This document shows positions 9,084-18,068 of a DNA stretch of 64,000 nt, one piece after another (within the stretch, counting starts at the first letter, position 1; each line of letters starts with the position of its first letter). Origin of the DNA: Streptomyces parvus (GTDB lineage Bacteria; Actinomycetota; Actinomycetes; Streptomycetales; Streptomycetaceae); contig NZ_BMRY01000010.1 in the NCBI RefSeq assembly GCF_014648875.1, positions 62,001 to 126,000 of the forward strand, read 5' to 3'. The notes beneath the pieces are model-generated. The model was given only the letters and a program-made list of their open reading frames with translations, was not told where the DNA came from and searched no databases. Made by a program: the position numbers and the translations under genes.

Positions 9084-9877
9084 GGACCCACCTCCCGCGA
9101 AGCCCTCACCGACGGACCCGGCAAAGCGCCGCCCACGCCGACCGGATTTACCCCCTCAGAGGTGTCTACCCTATGCGCCGTCTCCCACGGCAGGGCTCAA
9201 TCGTTCGCCCGCTCCCCCACGCGAACCGCGCTGCCAACACCTCGGCCGACGACACCGCCGACCACGCACTCGCCAACCCGAAACCGCGAGCCACGCCCGA
9301 CCCGCGCATCCCATAAGCGACCCATACCCCGTCCGACATGACTTGCAAAGAAGGACATGCCGCCACCGACCGACGAGAGCTAGAGCCAGCGGACAGGCTG
9401 GTAGTTCACCAACAAACCCTGGCTGCTGTTCACTGAAGTGGGGTCATGTCGTCGTGGTGCGGCGAGGCCGCGAAGGCGGGGTGTCGGGGCAGACTGCACG
9501 ATCCGTACCGCCGGTGCTCCCAGGGCGGGGAGACGAGTGGCTCGACAATCCCGAGGTGGAGTCGGGGCACGGGCTGCCGTTGGTCGCTTGCTCGCACCAC
9601 GGTGGCGGGTCACGGGGGTAGCGCCGGTCGGTGCGCAAGTTCGCTGCTGGGTTTTGCCTCGGTACGAGAACATGGTCTGACAGGCCGAAAATGTTGCTGG
9701 TCGGGGCTCCAGGAGTCGACGTTGCGCCTACCCTGGAAGCGAGTTGATCGCCTGCGGCCCGATCGTCCGGTTCCGATGTATTGCCGAACGCTTTGTCACC
9801 GGATCCGACACGCCTGAATAGGGGATCGGCCTGTCGGCGTATCCACTCGGACAAGGACGTTCGAGAGCGGGTGGGGC
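9084..9877. other. Non-coding or decayed stretch upstream of the integrase gene
   Basis: About 790 bp. Several short open frames exist on both strands, but none has a recognisable domain, good ribosome-binding site or convincing composition. This is where an excisionase or directionality factor would normally sit, and none could be supported. The integrase promoter must lie within the first part. Confidence 0.4.
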
Positions 9878-10105
9878 ATGGCGACGGAGCGCGAGCACAT
9901 CGGGGCGAGCAGGCCCGAAGGACACTGGACTGCAAACGGAATCTGCCGGTGCTGGCAGCGGTTCTTCGAACAGAGGTCGAGCCTAAGAGGTTTGACCCGG
10001 CTGGAGTTCACCGAGCACATCGCATATCTACTCTTTCTCAAACTCGACCACGCGCGAGGCCAGGCGCAGAGGAGCTTCCAGGTCGTGCTCAACTCGCTCA
10101 GCTGA
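9878..10105 (+). pseudogene. Short ORF resembling the N-terminus of a type I methyltransferase (HsdM remnant)
   Basis: 75 codons from ATG 9878, preceded by a G-rich GGGTGGGG run. The segment FFEQRSSLRGLTRLEFTEHI followed by AYLLFLKLDHARG resembles the helical HsdM N-terminal domain (pattern ..YLLFLK). After that the similarity stops, and the frame ends at 10105 without any methyltransferase motif. It may be the surviving tip of a second type I system replaced by the AIPR gene. It could also be a small independent gene. The island's intact hsdM is elsewhere and is only loosely similar. Confidence 0.4.
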
Positions 10106-10167
10106 CGCTCGTTCCCATGCCGCCCTCTTTCGCCGCTCTCGCTCCCCATTAGCCGTACAGGAAAGCC

Positions 10168-12318
10168 ATGAACGCGACTCCCCAGCAGCCCGCCGTGCCT
10201 GCCCCAGTCCGCCAGACCGCGCGTGCCTTCGACATGACGTACTCCGGCCTCATCGACATGAGTGACTTCGGTAACCGGCCGCCTGACAAGATCCAGCCAG
10301 CGTTCCGCTCCCGCGCTCTGGCAGCGCATGCTGTGCGCATCATGACCGGGTGGAGCCCCGAGCAGGCGGCCGACTGCGTCATCGACGGTGGCCAGGACCA
10401 AGGGATCGACGCCATAGCCATCGACGAGGCGAACGCCCACATCTACCTCGTGCAGGCAAAGTGGAGCCCTGAAGGGACGGCCAAGGCGGACGAGACCGCT
10501 GTGCACAAGCTCTTCGCGGGGCTTACCCTCATCGACTCCGGGGAATCCGCCCAGTTCAACCCCCGCGGACAGATACTCGCCAAGCGGGCACACGGCCTGA
10601 TTGGCGAGAAAAGCACCCGAATCACCCAGGTGATCGCCCTAATGGGCGTCAAGCCGCCTTCGCCGGGTGTGCTGCAGGTCATCAAGAATGGCGAGAACGA
10701 GTTCAACTCCCACGGTGAATACGTCGACCACCGCTTCCTGCATGCCCCCGGCATCCACGGCCTGGTCTTGAAGGACCAGCAGAGCGAGCCCGTCACGCTG
10801 ACAGCGACGCTCCACCCCTGGTTCAGCGTGTCCTCGCCCTACCTCTCCTACGAAGGCGTCATACAAGCCGAAGAAGTCGCGGCATGGGCCGAGCACGGCA
10901 ATGCACTGTTCGCCCGCAACATCCGCGATCCGCTGGGGCTCACTCCCATCAACAAGGAACTGCTGAACACACTCGTCAGCGAGCCGTCCCACTTCTGGTA
11001 CTTCAACAACGGCATCACCGTCCTGTGCGATTCCTTCGAAGCAGTCCCTGGATCGCAGAAGTTCCCCGAGCGCCATCCCGTCCGCATCACCGCCAAGGGC
11101 GCAAGTGTCGTGAACGGCGCCCAGACGGTGCGTTCCGTCATCGACGCAGCCGAGCAGTCCGATGAAGCGGGGCTCGCTCAGGTCACCGTCCGGTTCATCG
11201 TCACCGGCGGCGACACCGATTTCGCCAACCGCACAACCCAGGCCACCAACCGGCAGAACCACATCACCGAGCGTGACCGGATCGCGCTCGAGCCCGTTCA
11301 GGCGGTGCTCATCAAGGAGTTCCGTGCAGAACTGGGCCTCGTGTACAGCGTGCGCCGCAGCGAACTCGAACCCCAGGACGACGAGGGCTGCTCCGTCGTG
11401 GAAGCCACGTGCGCGCTCGCCTGTGCCCACAGCGGCAGCCGGTTCGCGGCCCGGCTCGTCGCGTCCGGCACCACCGATGTGCTGTGGGAACGAGGCGGCA
11501 GCGGCATCTACGACCTCCTCTTCCGGTCCGTGCCCAGCGTGTACGAAACCTGGAACGCCGTGAACATCCTGCGGGCGGTGCGCACGGCACTGCGTGCGGA
11601 ACGCGAACAGTACGCCGGACGCGCGGCCGCCGTCATCGACGACGGCACGTTCCTCATTACCCACCTAGTGTTCCGGCAGCTCCTCGCGCAGGACGCCGGC
11701 ATGGGCGAGCCGGACCAGTCACTCACCTGGGCCACCGAAGCCAAGAAACAGGTGCCCGACCTGGTCAAGCATGTTGTCCCGGCGCTCGTACAGGCTCTGG
11801 ACGGAGTGGGAACCCGGTCGAGCCTGCAGCGCGTGTGCGCTGATCCGGGGCAAGCCGCCGACCTCGTGACCGCGGCCCTGGCAGCTCTCGAAGGCGACGG
11901 AGCCGAGGACGCCGCCGCGCAGTACCGACGCGAGCAGAACAAAGCTCGCAAGCGCCGCAGGCCCAACGCAGTGCACGTCATCGTCGACAAGGGCGCTCTG
12001 GAAGAAGGAGCACCGCTGCATCTGGCCCTGTACCTGCAGCCGGAGAAGGATGCGCTCGCCTCATGGCTCGACTCCAACCCGCGGCGGGCACTTGCGAAAT
12101 GGACCAACACCAATCGGGCACGCCCGATCGTCTGGGCCGCCGACGGCAACGCCTACTCGCCCAGCGGTCTCATCGCACGGATGTGGGAGCTGGCCGAATG
12201 GGAAGGGCGCCCCGTATCGAACCAGGGCACCGCCCGCTGGGCCACCCAGGACGGAGAGACCCTCGCCATCCTCGCCCGGCGGCTTCTCAACAGCATGGAG
12301 GAAGAGGAAGACGAGTGA
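10168..12318 (+). CDS. AIPR-family abortive-infection protein with Mrr-like nuclease motif
   Basis: 716 residues from ATG 10168 (weak AGGAAA site). The N-terminal 110 residues contain GGQDQGIDAIAID then HIYLVQAKW, a PD-(D/E)XK-like pattern with Asp81 and Gln96-Ala-Lys98; a Gln in the third position is seen in Mrr-type enzymes. Residues about 235-420 carry the AIPR core, including HFWYFNNGITVLCD, VVNGAQTV and NRTTQATNRQNHI. AIPR proteins are associated with abortive infection against phage; the biochemical mechanism is unclear, but the motif suggests DNA or RNA cleavage. The C-terminal 300 residues have no recognised domain. It is the only large plus-strand gene of the island. Confidence 0.82.
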   Translation: MNATPQQPAVPAPVRQTARAFDMTYSGLIDMSDFGNRPPDKIQPAFRSRALAAHAVRIMTGWSPEQAADCVIDGGQDQGIDAIAIDEANAHIYLVQAKWSPEGTAKADETAVHKLFAGLTLIDSGESAQFNPRGQILAKRAHGLIGEKSTRITQVIALMGVKPPSPGVLQVIKNGENEFNSHGEYVDHRFLHAPGIHGLVLKDQQSEPVTLTATLHPWFSVSSPYLSYEGVIQAEEVAAWAEHGNALFARNIRDPLGLTPINKELLNTLVSEPSHFWYFNNGITVLCDSFEAVPGSQKFPERHPVRITAKGASVVNGAQTVRSVIDAAEQSDEAGLAQVTVRFIVTGGDTDFANRTTQATNRQNHITERDRIALEPVQAVLIKEFRAELGLVYSVRRSELEPQDDEGCSVVEATCALACAHSGSRFAARLVASGTTDVLWERGGSGIYDLLFRSVPSVYETWNAVNILRAVRTALRAEREQYAGRAAAVIDDGTFLITHLVFRQLLAQDAGMGEPDQSLTWATEAKKQVPDLVKHVVPALVQALDGVGTRSSLQRVCADPGQAADLVTAALAALEGDGAEDAAAQYRREQNKARKRRRPNAVHVIVDKGALEEGAPLHLALYLQPEKDALASWLDSNPRRALAKWTNTNRARPIVWAADGNAYSPSGLIARMWELAEWEGRPVSNQGTARWATQDGETLAILARRLLNSMEEEEDE

Positions 12319-12380
12319 TGACGAACGAGGCCACGGGTTTCGAGCCGTGACGCGTCCCCGTCGTTTGCGGTGACAAATAA

Positions 12381-12671
12381 ATGCCATATAGCACAAACAA
12401 GGCGTCGCCATCCTGCACGCGTGGCCGGCGGGTCCCGACGCCACCCGGCCGCGCCGCGTCGACGCGCTGGGCCCGGCGCGCCACGCGGGAAAGCCCCGTC
12501 CCCGCCCGCGAGCGCGCGGCCCGAATCATCGCCGGCGGCGACTTCGGCGGCCCGGACCAGCTCGTCCTCGGCTGGGGCCCCGCCTGGATGTCCGACCGCT
12601 GGTGGATCCTCTCCGGCCCCGCCGGTTCGAGGGGCTTCACCTTCCGTGCCGACCAGCTGCGACGTCAATGA
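12381..12671 (+). CDS. Possible small hypothetical protein
   Basis: 96 codons from ATG 12381. The C-terminal half, from RAARIIAGGDFGGPDQLVLG through WGPAWMSDRWWILSG, reads like genuine protein with Trp/Gly-rich beta character. The N-terminal 45 residues are Arg/Pro/Thr-rich and may be out of frame, so the gene may have a frameshifted front end. The DNA just before it (12362-12405) is unusually AT-rich for this region and could be a promoter. It lies convergent to the metallopeptidase gene with a 12-bp gap. No family was recognised. Confidence 0.35.
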   Translation: MPYSTNKASPSCTRGRRVPTPPGRAASTRWARRATRESPVPARERAARIIAGGDFGGPDQLVLGWGPAWMSDRWWILSGPAGSRGFTFRADQLRRQ

Positions 12672-12683
12672 AGAGAGCCCCCT

Positions 12684-13490
12684 TCAGCGCAGGTCTCCCA
12701 TCCACATTCGCCGCCCCACCTCGTCGAGCTCGGCCCGCCGGGCCGCGTACTCGGGCAAGGCGAGGCCCAGGAGCCGCCAGAAGGCGTCCCCGTGGTCCGG
12801 AACCCGGACGTGTGCGAGTTCGTGCGCGATGACGTAGTCGACCAAGTGCATGGGTAGCTGGAAGAGCGGCCAGCCCAAGGCCATCAGCCCTGGCCCGCCC
12901 CTGCGCGCATCTGGCCGGTACGACCCCCAGCGGTCTTGGAGATCGCGCACCTCCAGCTCCGGTTCGGCCACCGCCATGCGAGCCGCCCATGGCTGGAACC
13001 GGTTGACGGCCCAGGCGCGGCCAACCCGGGCGTACCAGTCAACGAGGGCCGCCCGCCCCGCCGGCGGGTGCTCGGCGAGGTGCTCGGCCATCACGAGCCG
13101 CCCGGCCATCAGCCGCACCCGGCCGTCCTCGGAGGGGCCGTCGGAGATCGCCAGTCGGTAGGTCCTGCCCAGGTAGCGGAACACCTCGCCGTCGGCCAGG
13201 TGCTTGGCCGGGTGCAGGGATCTGGTCCGCTCCCGCTCGCCGAGCTTCGTCGCTAGCCAACCGTGGTGAGCCCGGACGAAGTCCTCGGCCTCCTCCACTG
13301 TGCGGTCCGGCGGAGTGTGCAGGGTCAGGGTGGCGTCGGGCTCCACGGTCAGCGCGAACCGCTTGCGCCGGGGGTGGGCGCGGACCCGCAGTGAGAACCC
13401 GTCGACGTCGATCGACGCACCCCCTGGGCGGGAAGCCTCTGCCAGGGTGTCCCAGCTGCTGTCGGCGTGCTTCTTGGCGGGTGCGGTCAC
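12684..13490 (-). CDS. YgjP-like M48-type zinc metallopeptidase
   Basis: 268 residues from GTG 13490. It carries the Zn-binding HELAHVRVPDH (His223, Glu224, His227, with His233 nearby) and, upstream, LQDRWGSYRPD, equivalent to the xxRWGSC signature of this family. It has no signal peptide or membrane helix, so it is cytoplasmic. YgjP/SprT-like peptidases often sit directly downstream of hsdR in bacterial type I restriction loci. Here only 4 bp separate hsdR's stop from this start, so it belongs to the same transcription unit. Its role in restriction is unknown; control of HsdR turnover is one possibility. Confidence 0.85.
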   Translation of the reverse strand: MTAPAKKHADSSWDTLAEASRPGGASIDVDGFSLRVRAHPRRKRFALTVEPDATLTLHTPPDRTVEEAEDFVRAHHGWLATKLGERERTRSLHPAKHLADGEVFRYLGRTYRLAISDGPSEDGRVRLMAGRLVMAEHLAEHPPAGRAALVDWYARVGRAWAVNRFQPWAARMAVAEPELEVRDLQDRWGSYRPDARRGGPGLMALGWPLFQLPMHLVDYVIAHELAHVRVPDHGDAFWRLLGLALPEYAARRAELDEVGRRMWMGDLR

Positions 13491-13494
13491 CCGC

Positions 13495-16400
13495 CTATTC
13501 TCCTCTCGCCCTGCCTAGGAACTGGCGGCGGTTGTCGTTCGCGAAGGAAGCGAGTCGCTCAGCCATCGCCTTCAGCGGAGCCCAGTCCTTGCCCGCGGGC
13601 CGGAGCCCGCCTGCCAGCAGCCTTCCCTGGATGACCCCGGCCAGGGTGGCCAGGTCTTGGCTCTGGCCCTGGTAGGACACCTTCACCATCGTCTCGGCCG
13701 CCACGTCGCACAGCTGACCGACGAGCGGGCGGATGTCGTCCCCAGTGTTCCTGACCTCGCTCCTGTCCGCCATGAGCTGGACCAGCAGGCGGTAGGTCCT
13801 CTGCTCTAGCGGACTGAGGCCGACGAGCTCCGGGTCCTCCTCGTGCCCCTGCCTGGCCTCCTCGATCAGGCGTGCGAACTTCTCGGCCTGCTCCTCGAAC
13901 CGGTCGGGAGTCGTCCGAAGGATCTCCTCAAGGCGTGCCGACAAGCGCTGGTACTTCTCCGGGTCCTCCCGCCGGACCCGCTCCTCCAGGTGGAACCGCA
14001 GCGCGTGGCCCATCTCTGCCGCAGCCTCGCGGGGCGGCAGACCGCGCACTGCGTCGTCGAAGCCGTCCGCGGTGATCCATACGGGCGGGATCGCTTCCTC
14101 GATCTCCGGCCCCTCCAGGTGCTCGGCGATCATGGCCCGGACCTTCCGGCCGTACCTGCGGAGGGTGAACGTGCCGCCCTCGGCATCCCGGAACAGGCGG
14201 CGCACGCGCTTCTGGAGCAGCCCCCAGTGACGGGCGTCGTTCACGTAGTCGAGGGCAGCCTCGTGCGGCAGTACGCGTTCCATCGTGTCAAGGAAGTCGT
14301 GCAGTGCTGTGTCGAACGCGAGCCGGGTGTCCTCGTCCTCGAACCGGTCCAGGGCGGCACGCAACCGCACCGGGTCGGTCAGGTCGGCGTCCGTGACGCC
14401 GAGGCCCCGAAGGAGGCCGCGCACGGCAGCGGCAGCGGGTTCGAGACCTTCGATCTCCACCGACATGCTGCGCATCGTGTCGTGCTGGTCGGCCTTGCGG
14501 TATCCGGCCAGCGCCTTGTTCAGATGGCCGAAGACGCCGTAGTAGTCGACGACGTAGCCGATCTCCTTGCCTGGGTGCGGCCGGTTGACGCGGGCGACGG
14601 CCTGGAGCAGTTCGGCGCCGCGGATCGGGCGGTCCAGGTAGAGGACCTGCTCGCGGGGGGCGTCGAAGCCGGTGAGCAGCATCGACTTCACGATCAGCAT
14701 CGCGATGGGGCTGTCGGGGTGCACCGGGTCGGGCACGACCCCGCGCGGGGACGCAGGGGGCTCTGTGACGGCGTGGGACCAGGGATGGTCCGCGTTCCGC
14801 TCGGCGGCCTCTGCTTCAAGGGTCGGGGCCGGCGGAGTCACAGCAGTCGTCGGGGCCCACACCGAGTCGGGGGGCAGCAGTGGGAACGCCTTTTGAAAGC
14901 GCGCGATGTACGCCTCTTGCCGCCTGGAGTCGGTCCACTCCGCCCACTGACCGTGCTTGCTGCCGGTGCTCGGCGAGATGACGGGCACGAAATCGACACG
15001 GCGCAGCAGGGCCCGGAACTGGTGGGCCTGGTGGAGATAGCGCAGCCGGCCCTCCAGCTTCTCCGGCGGAGTGCCGGCGACCGACTCGGGATCGTAACCG
15101 TCCAGTTCCTCCAGGAGCCGGTCGCGGGCCACCCGCAGCGCGTAGTGGTACTCCACGGCGGCCTTCCGGCTGACGGCCGCGACCTGCGCCTTGAAGCCTC
15201 CAGGCAGCACGCTGGTCACCCAGTGCTTCAGCATGTCCTCGGCCTTGGCCGCGATCATCGGCTCGGACTCGGCGACGTCGCTTCCGGTGGGCCAGCGCTT
15301 CAGCAGCGCGGCCTTCTCCTCCGGCGTGCGGTCGCGGACCAGGTCGTCGAACCGGCGGTCGAGGCTTGCCCCGTCCTTGACCTCTCCCTCACCGGTGCGC
15401 CCCTCGTAGCGGATGCGGACGACGACCTCATCATGCTCGGCGTCCTCCATCCGGTACTCGTCCAGGAAGCCGCGCGGGGAGTCACCGCGCCCGAAGATCC
15501 GACGGGTGTCCTCCTCCCGCCCAGTGGTGATGGGCGTTCCGGTGAACCCGATCTTCGCCGCGTTCGGGACGGCTTTGCGCAAAGCGGCGTGCAGCACGCT
15601 GGTGTGCGAGCGGTGCGCCTCGTCGACCAGAACGAGCATGGCGGGGGACGTGTTGCACTCCGGGAAGTTCGGCACGGGCGGCGCCACCTCGGCGCGCGTA
15701 CCGGCGCGGGTCCGCTCGGCCTCCGCGTACTCCTCCGCCAGGTCGCGGCCGTCCTCGTCCTGCTCGGCGTCCCCGGAGAAGTTGAGCCCGACCCCGTACT
15801 TCTGGATCATCCCGAAGACGACCCGCCGGCCGCCCGCCCGCAGCAGGCCCTCCAGTTCGGTGCGGGTGTCGGCCGTCACGACCTCGGACCCGCTCGTGTC
15901 CAGCGCCTCGGTGAGCTGCGTCTGCAACTGGGTGCGGTCGGTGACGACCACGATGGTGAACTCGCTCAGCCTCGGGTGCGCGTGGACCCGCCGAACGAGG
16001 AAGGTCATGGTCAGGCTCTTGCCGGAGCCCTGGGTGTGCCAGATGACGCCGCCGCGCTCGTCCTCGGTCATCGGCCCGCTCCGGGCCCGCCCATCGAGCA
16101 GCCGCCGTACGGCCTTCTCTGCGGCCCGGTACTGCTGGTGACGGGCGACGGCCTTGACGGTCACCGTGGCGCCGGAGTCGGTCTCGACGGGCAGCTCGAT
16201 CACGTAGTGCCGCACGATGTTGAGCAGCGCTGCGGGACGCAGTACCACGCCCACCAGCTTCTGCTGCTCGCCGAGTGCGGCCGGCGCGGACCCGTCGGCG
16301 TCCGGCACGAGCCCCGCCGTAAGGAGTTCACGCCGCAGGGTGCCGCCGACCTCGGGCGCGACGCTGCGCCAGGGGTCGAAGTGCTCGGGACCGGAGGTAA

Positions 16401-17079
16401 CCGTCCCCAGGTGGGCGGTCTCACCGGTCGCCGCAACGAGCAGCTGCACGGTGCGGAAGAGCTCGGGTACGCCGGCGGGCCGGGTTCCCTCCCCTGGACG
16501 GGCCCGCGCTCCCTCCTCCTTGACCGGGTTGCCCGCGTAGTGCCGAAGGTCGAGAACAGCCTCGCGGATGGGCTCGGCGAGGTCGGGACTCTTGCACTCG
16601 ACGGCGACGAGCGGGATGCCGTTCACGAAGAGGACGACGTCGAGGACAGAGTCCTTGCCCGCGCGGTTCCTGACCCGGAGCTGGTCGACCACGGTGAAGT
16701 TGTTGAGACCGAGCCGGTCAGGATGCCACTCGATGTACTGCACCGTGGCCGATGCCCCGCCGTGCCCGGCGGAGGGCTTACTCAGCACGAGTCCGCTAAG
16801 CAGCAGTCCGGTGGCCGCCAGGTTGGCCTTAACGACCCCCTCGCCCAGCGGAACACGGGCGAGTGCCGAGATGGCGCGATCGATGTCGCTCGCGCCCATC
16901 CAGGGCACGCCGTCCAGGGCCCGGGTGTTGATCCGGCGCAGGGCAGGGTCGAGAAGGTCGGCGAGCAGGGGCGTGTCGACATCGAGGGTGCCGATATCGC
17001 GGCCCGACCGGTGCGTCCACCCCATCGCCTTGAGCTGCGCGACCAGCGGCCGCTCTACCTCGTCCCGCTCCACCTGCAT
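13495..17079 (-). CDS. hsdR: Type I restriction enzyme R subunit (HsdR)
   Basis: About 1194 residues. The N-terminal nuclease domain has Asp147 and the ECKSP motif (Glu161, Lys163). The SF2 translocase has TQGSGKS at about 349-355, VLVDEAHR at about 485-490, GFTGTPIT, and motif VI in VARVNRPHPGK. HsdR with HsdM and HsdS translocates unmodified DNA and cuts at a distance. The start is taken as ATG 17079. GTG codons at 17085 and 17082 are alternatives, and GTG 17085 has GGGGAGAGG at good spacing. The frame stays open far upstream, but that part is unrelated remnant sequence. It is separated from hsdS by about 1 kb of decayed DNA. Confidence 0.9.
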   Translation of the reverse strand: MQVERDEVERPLVAQLKAMGWTHRSGRDIGTLDVDTPLLADLLDPALRRINTRALDGVPWMGASDIDRAISALARVPLGEGVVKANLAATGLLLSGLVLSKPSAGHGGASATVQYIEWHPDRLGLNNFTVVDQLRVRNRAGKDSVLDVVLFVNGIPLVAVECKSPDLAEPIREAVLDLRHYAGNPVKEEGARARPGEGTRPAGVPELFRTVQLLVAATGETAHLGTVTSGPEHFDPWRSVAPEVGGTLRRELLTAGLVPDADGSAPAALGEQQKLVGVVLRPAALLNIVRHYVIELPVETDSGATVTVKAVARHQQYRAAEKAVRRLLDGRARSGPMTEDERGGVIWHTQGSGKSLTMTFLVRRVHAHPRLSEFTIVVVTDRTQLQTQLTEALDTSGSEVVTADTRTELEGLLRAGGRRVVFGMIQKYGVGLNFSGDAEQDEDGRDLAEEYAEAERTRAGTRAEVAPPVPNFPECNTSPAMLVLVDEAHRSHTSVLHAALRKAVPNAAKIGFTGTPITTGREEDTRRIFGRGDSPRGFLDEYRMEDAEHDEVVVRIRYEGRTGEGEVKDGASLDRRFDDLVRDRTPEEKAALLKRWPTGSDVAESEPMIAAKAEDMLKHWVTSVLPGGFKAQVAAVSRKAAVEYHYALRVARDRLLEELDGYDPESVAGTPPEKLEGRLRYLHQAHQFRALLRRVDFVPVISPSTGSKHGQWAEWTDSRRQEAYIARFQKAFPLLPPDSVWAPTTAVTPPAPTLEAEAAERNADHPWSHAVTEPPASPRGVVPDPVHPDSPIAMLIVKSMLLTGFDAPREQVLYLDRPIRGAELLQAVARVNRPHPGKEIGYVVDYYGVFGHLNKALAGYRKADQHDTMRSMSVEIEGLEPAAAAVRGLLRGLGVTDADLTDPVRLRAALDRFEDEDTRLAFDTALHDFLDTMERVLPHEAALDYVNDARHWGLLQKRVRRLFRDAEGGTFTLRRYGRKVRAMIAEHLEGPEIEEAIPPVWITADGFDDAVRGLPPREAAAEMGHALRFHLEERVRREDPEKYQRLSARLEEILRTTPDRFEEQAEKFARLIEEARQGHEEDPELVGLSPLEQRTYRLLVQLMADRSEVRNTGDDIRPLVGQLCDVAAETMVKVSYQGQSQDLATLAGVIQGRLLAGGLRPAGKDWAPLKAMAERLASFANDNRRQFLGRARGE

Positions 17080-17292
17080 CACCACGAACCCGCGCCTCTC
17101 CCCATACGTCCCCTGGAGATCCATTCTGCGCGGCGGCATGGGGGCGCGCCAGGAGCACGGGAGAGAGAGCGGTGAACAGAGGTGTAGACGTACCGGATTG
17201 CGATGGTACGTCCGCCCGGAGGCACGCTCCGACCAGCGCTCGGCGGCGCTTCCGCGGGGTCCCGACCTCCTTCTCTTCCCGCTCCGGAGGCG

Positions 17293-17520
17293 GTTGTCGG
17301 CCAGCAGGCCGGCGGCGTGGGCGTGCAGCTCGGCGGTCATGTCGAGTTGGAGGTTCTCGACGGTAACGGCGACGCGGGAGATGCGTCCGGTGCCGTCGCC
17401 CATGACCTAGCAGGGCTTGCCCTCCGGCGTGGTCCAGGGCAGGAGCCGTTCTGCGTCCGCGGCCGACCGGGCGGCGTGCGTGGGGATCTGTCCGGCGGTC
17501 TGCCGTGCATGGCCGGTCAC
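17293..17520 (-). pseudogene. Small Streptomyces-type hypothetical gene broken by an in-frame TAG and lost 3' end
   Basis: GTG 17520 follows an ideal GGAGG site (7-bp spacing). The frame reads VTGHARQTAGQIPTH, then SAADAERLLPWTTPEGKPC, then TAG at 17407-17409. After the TAG the same frame continues VMGDGTGRISRVAVTVENLQ and DMTAELHAHAAGLLADN before losing sense. Intact Streptomyces relatives of this family, as I remember them, read GKPCY then LxGDGxG at this place, so the TAG is most simply a Tyr-to-stop mutation. The expected C-terminal part is missing, replaced by sequence leading into hsdR. Confidence 0.5.
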
Positions 17521-17630
17521 ACAGCCACCTCCACGGATGAAGCGGGGCCCGACATTGACGCCGTGCACGGCGAGCCACAGCGCGCGGCGCCGTGCGCGCT
17601 GCCGTCGGGCCTCCGCTCGGCGTTCGCGGA
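17517..17630 (-). pseudogene. Remnant of a second small hypothetical gene upstream of the first
   Basis: One frame contains RRRALWLAVHGVNVGPRFI. The adjacent frame contains the expected ending SVEVAV followed by a stop at 17517-17519, overlapping the next gene's GTG as in a normal coupled pair. The switch of frame between the two halves suggests a small deletion. The family pairs with the preceding small gene in Streptomyces genomes, from memory. Its function is unknown. Confidence 0.35.
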
Positions 17631-17639
17631 CGATCCCGT

Positions 17640-18068
17640 ACCCCTGCCCGGCAGCGACTGGACGAGGCGCGGCCCGCGCGAGCGGGGAACGGGGGTGGTC
17701 AGCGGGCGGCCACAGGAACCGCGGCAGCGGCAATAGGGGAGGGCAGCCAAGTGCAACATGTCGCCAACTCCGTGTGCTGATGGCCATTGTTGATGGCCAT
17801 GCCCCCGGGTCGTTTCCGCGACGCTCGGGGGGGCTTCAATGCGACGGAGCCCCTCCGGACGAGCGCATGTATGCACATCCCTGTGTAGCGATCCACTCAT
17901 AGAGTGAGACGGGGCGGTCTAGGCTCGCCAGGGGTTACAGGCGGCCAAGTCATCACACGGGAGCTGACGATCCCCCGACAAGCTGGTCCGCCTTCGTCAG
18001 TCCTGCAGTCCGACACCTCCCCCGCCCACCCTTCCCACCCCCGCCCCCGGCGGGGGCCCCTCTACTCC
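17640..18068. other. Decayed stretch between hsdS and hsdR
   Basis: About 430 bp with no supportable gene. Together with the two small remnants it separates hsdS from hsdR. Whether hsdR is still transcribed from the upstream promoter or has its own here cannot be told from the sequence. Confidence 0.4.

Noticed and set aside
9166..9366. 66-codon minus-strand ORF upstream of the integrase as excisionase
   Set aside because: No helix-turn-helix pattern, no ribosome-binding site, and composition unlike a DNA-binding protein.
13843..17175. A 1110-codon open frame on the plus strand across hsdR
   Set aside because: It is the antisense shadow of hsdR, whose motifs are unambiguous; the translated sequence has no domain and skewed composition. 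Long antisense frames are normal in high-GC DNA.
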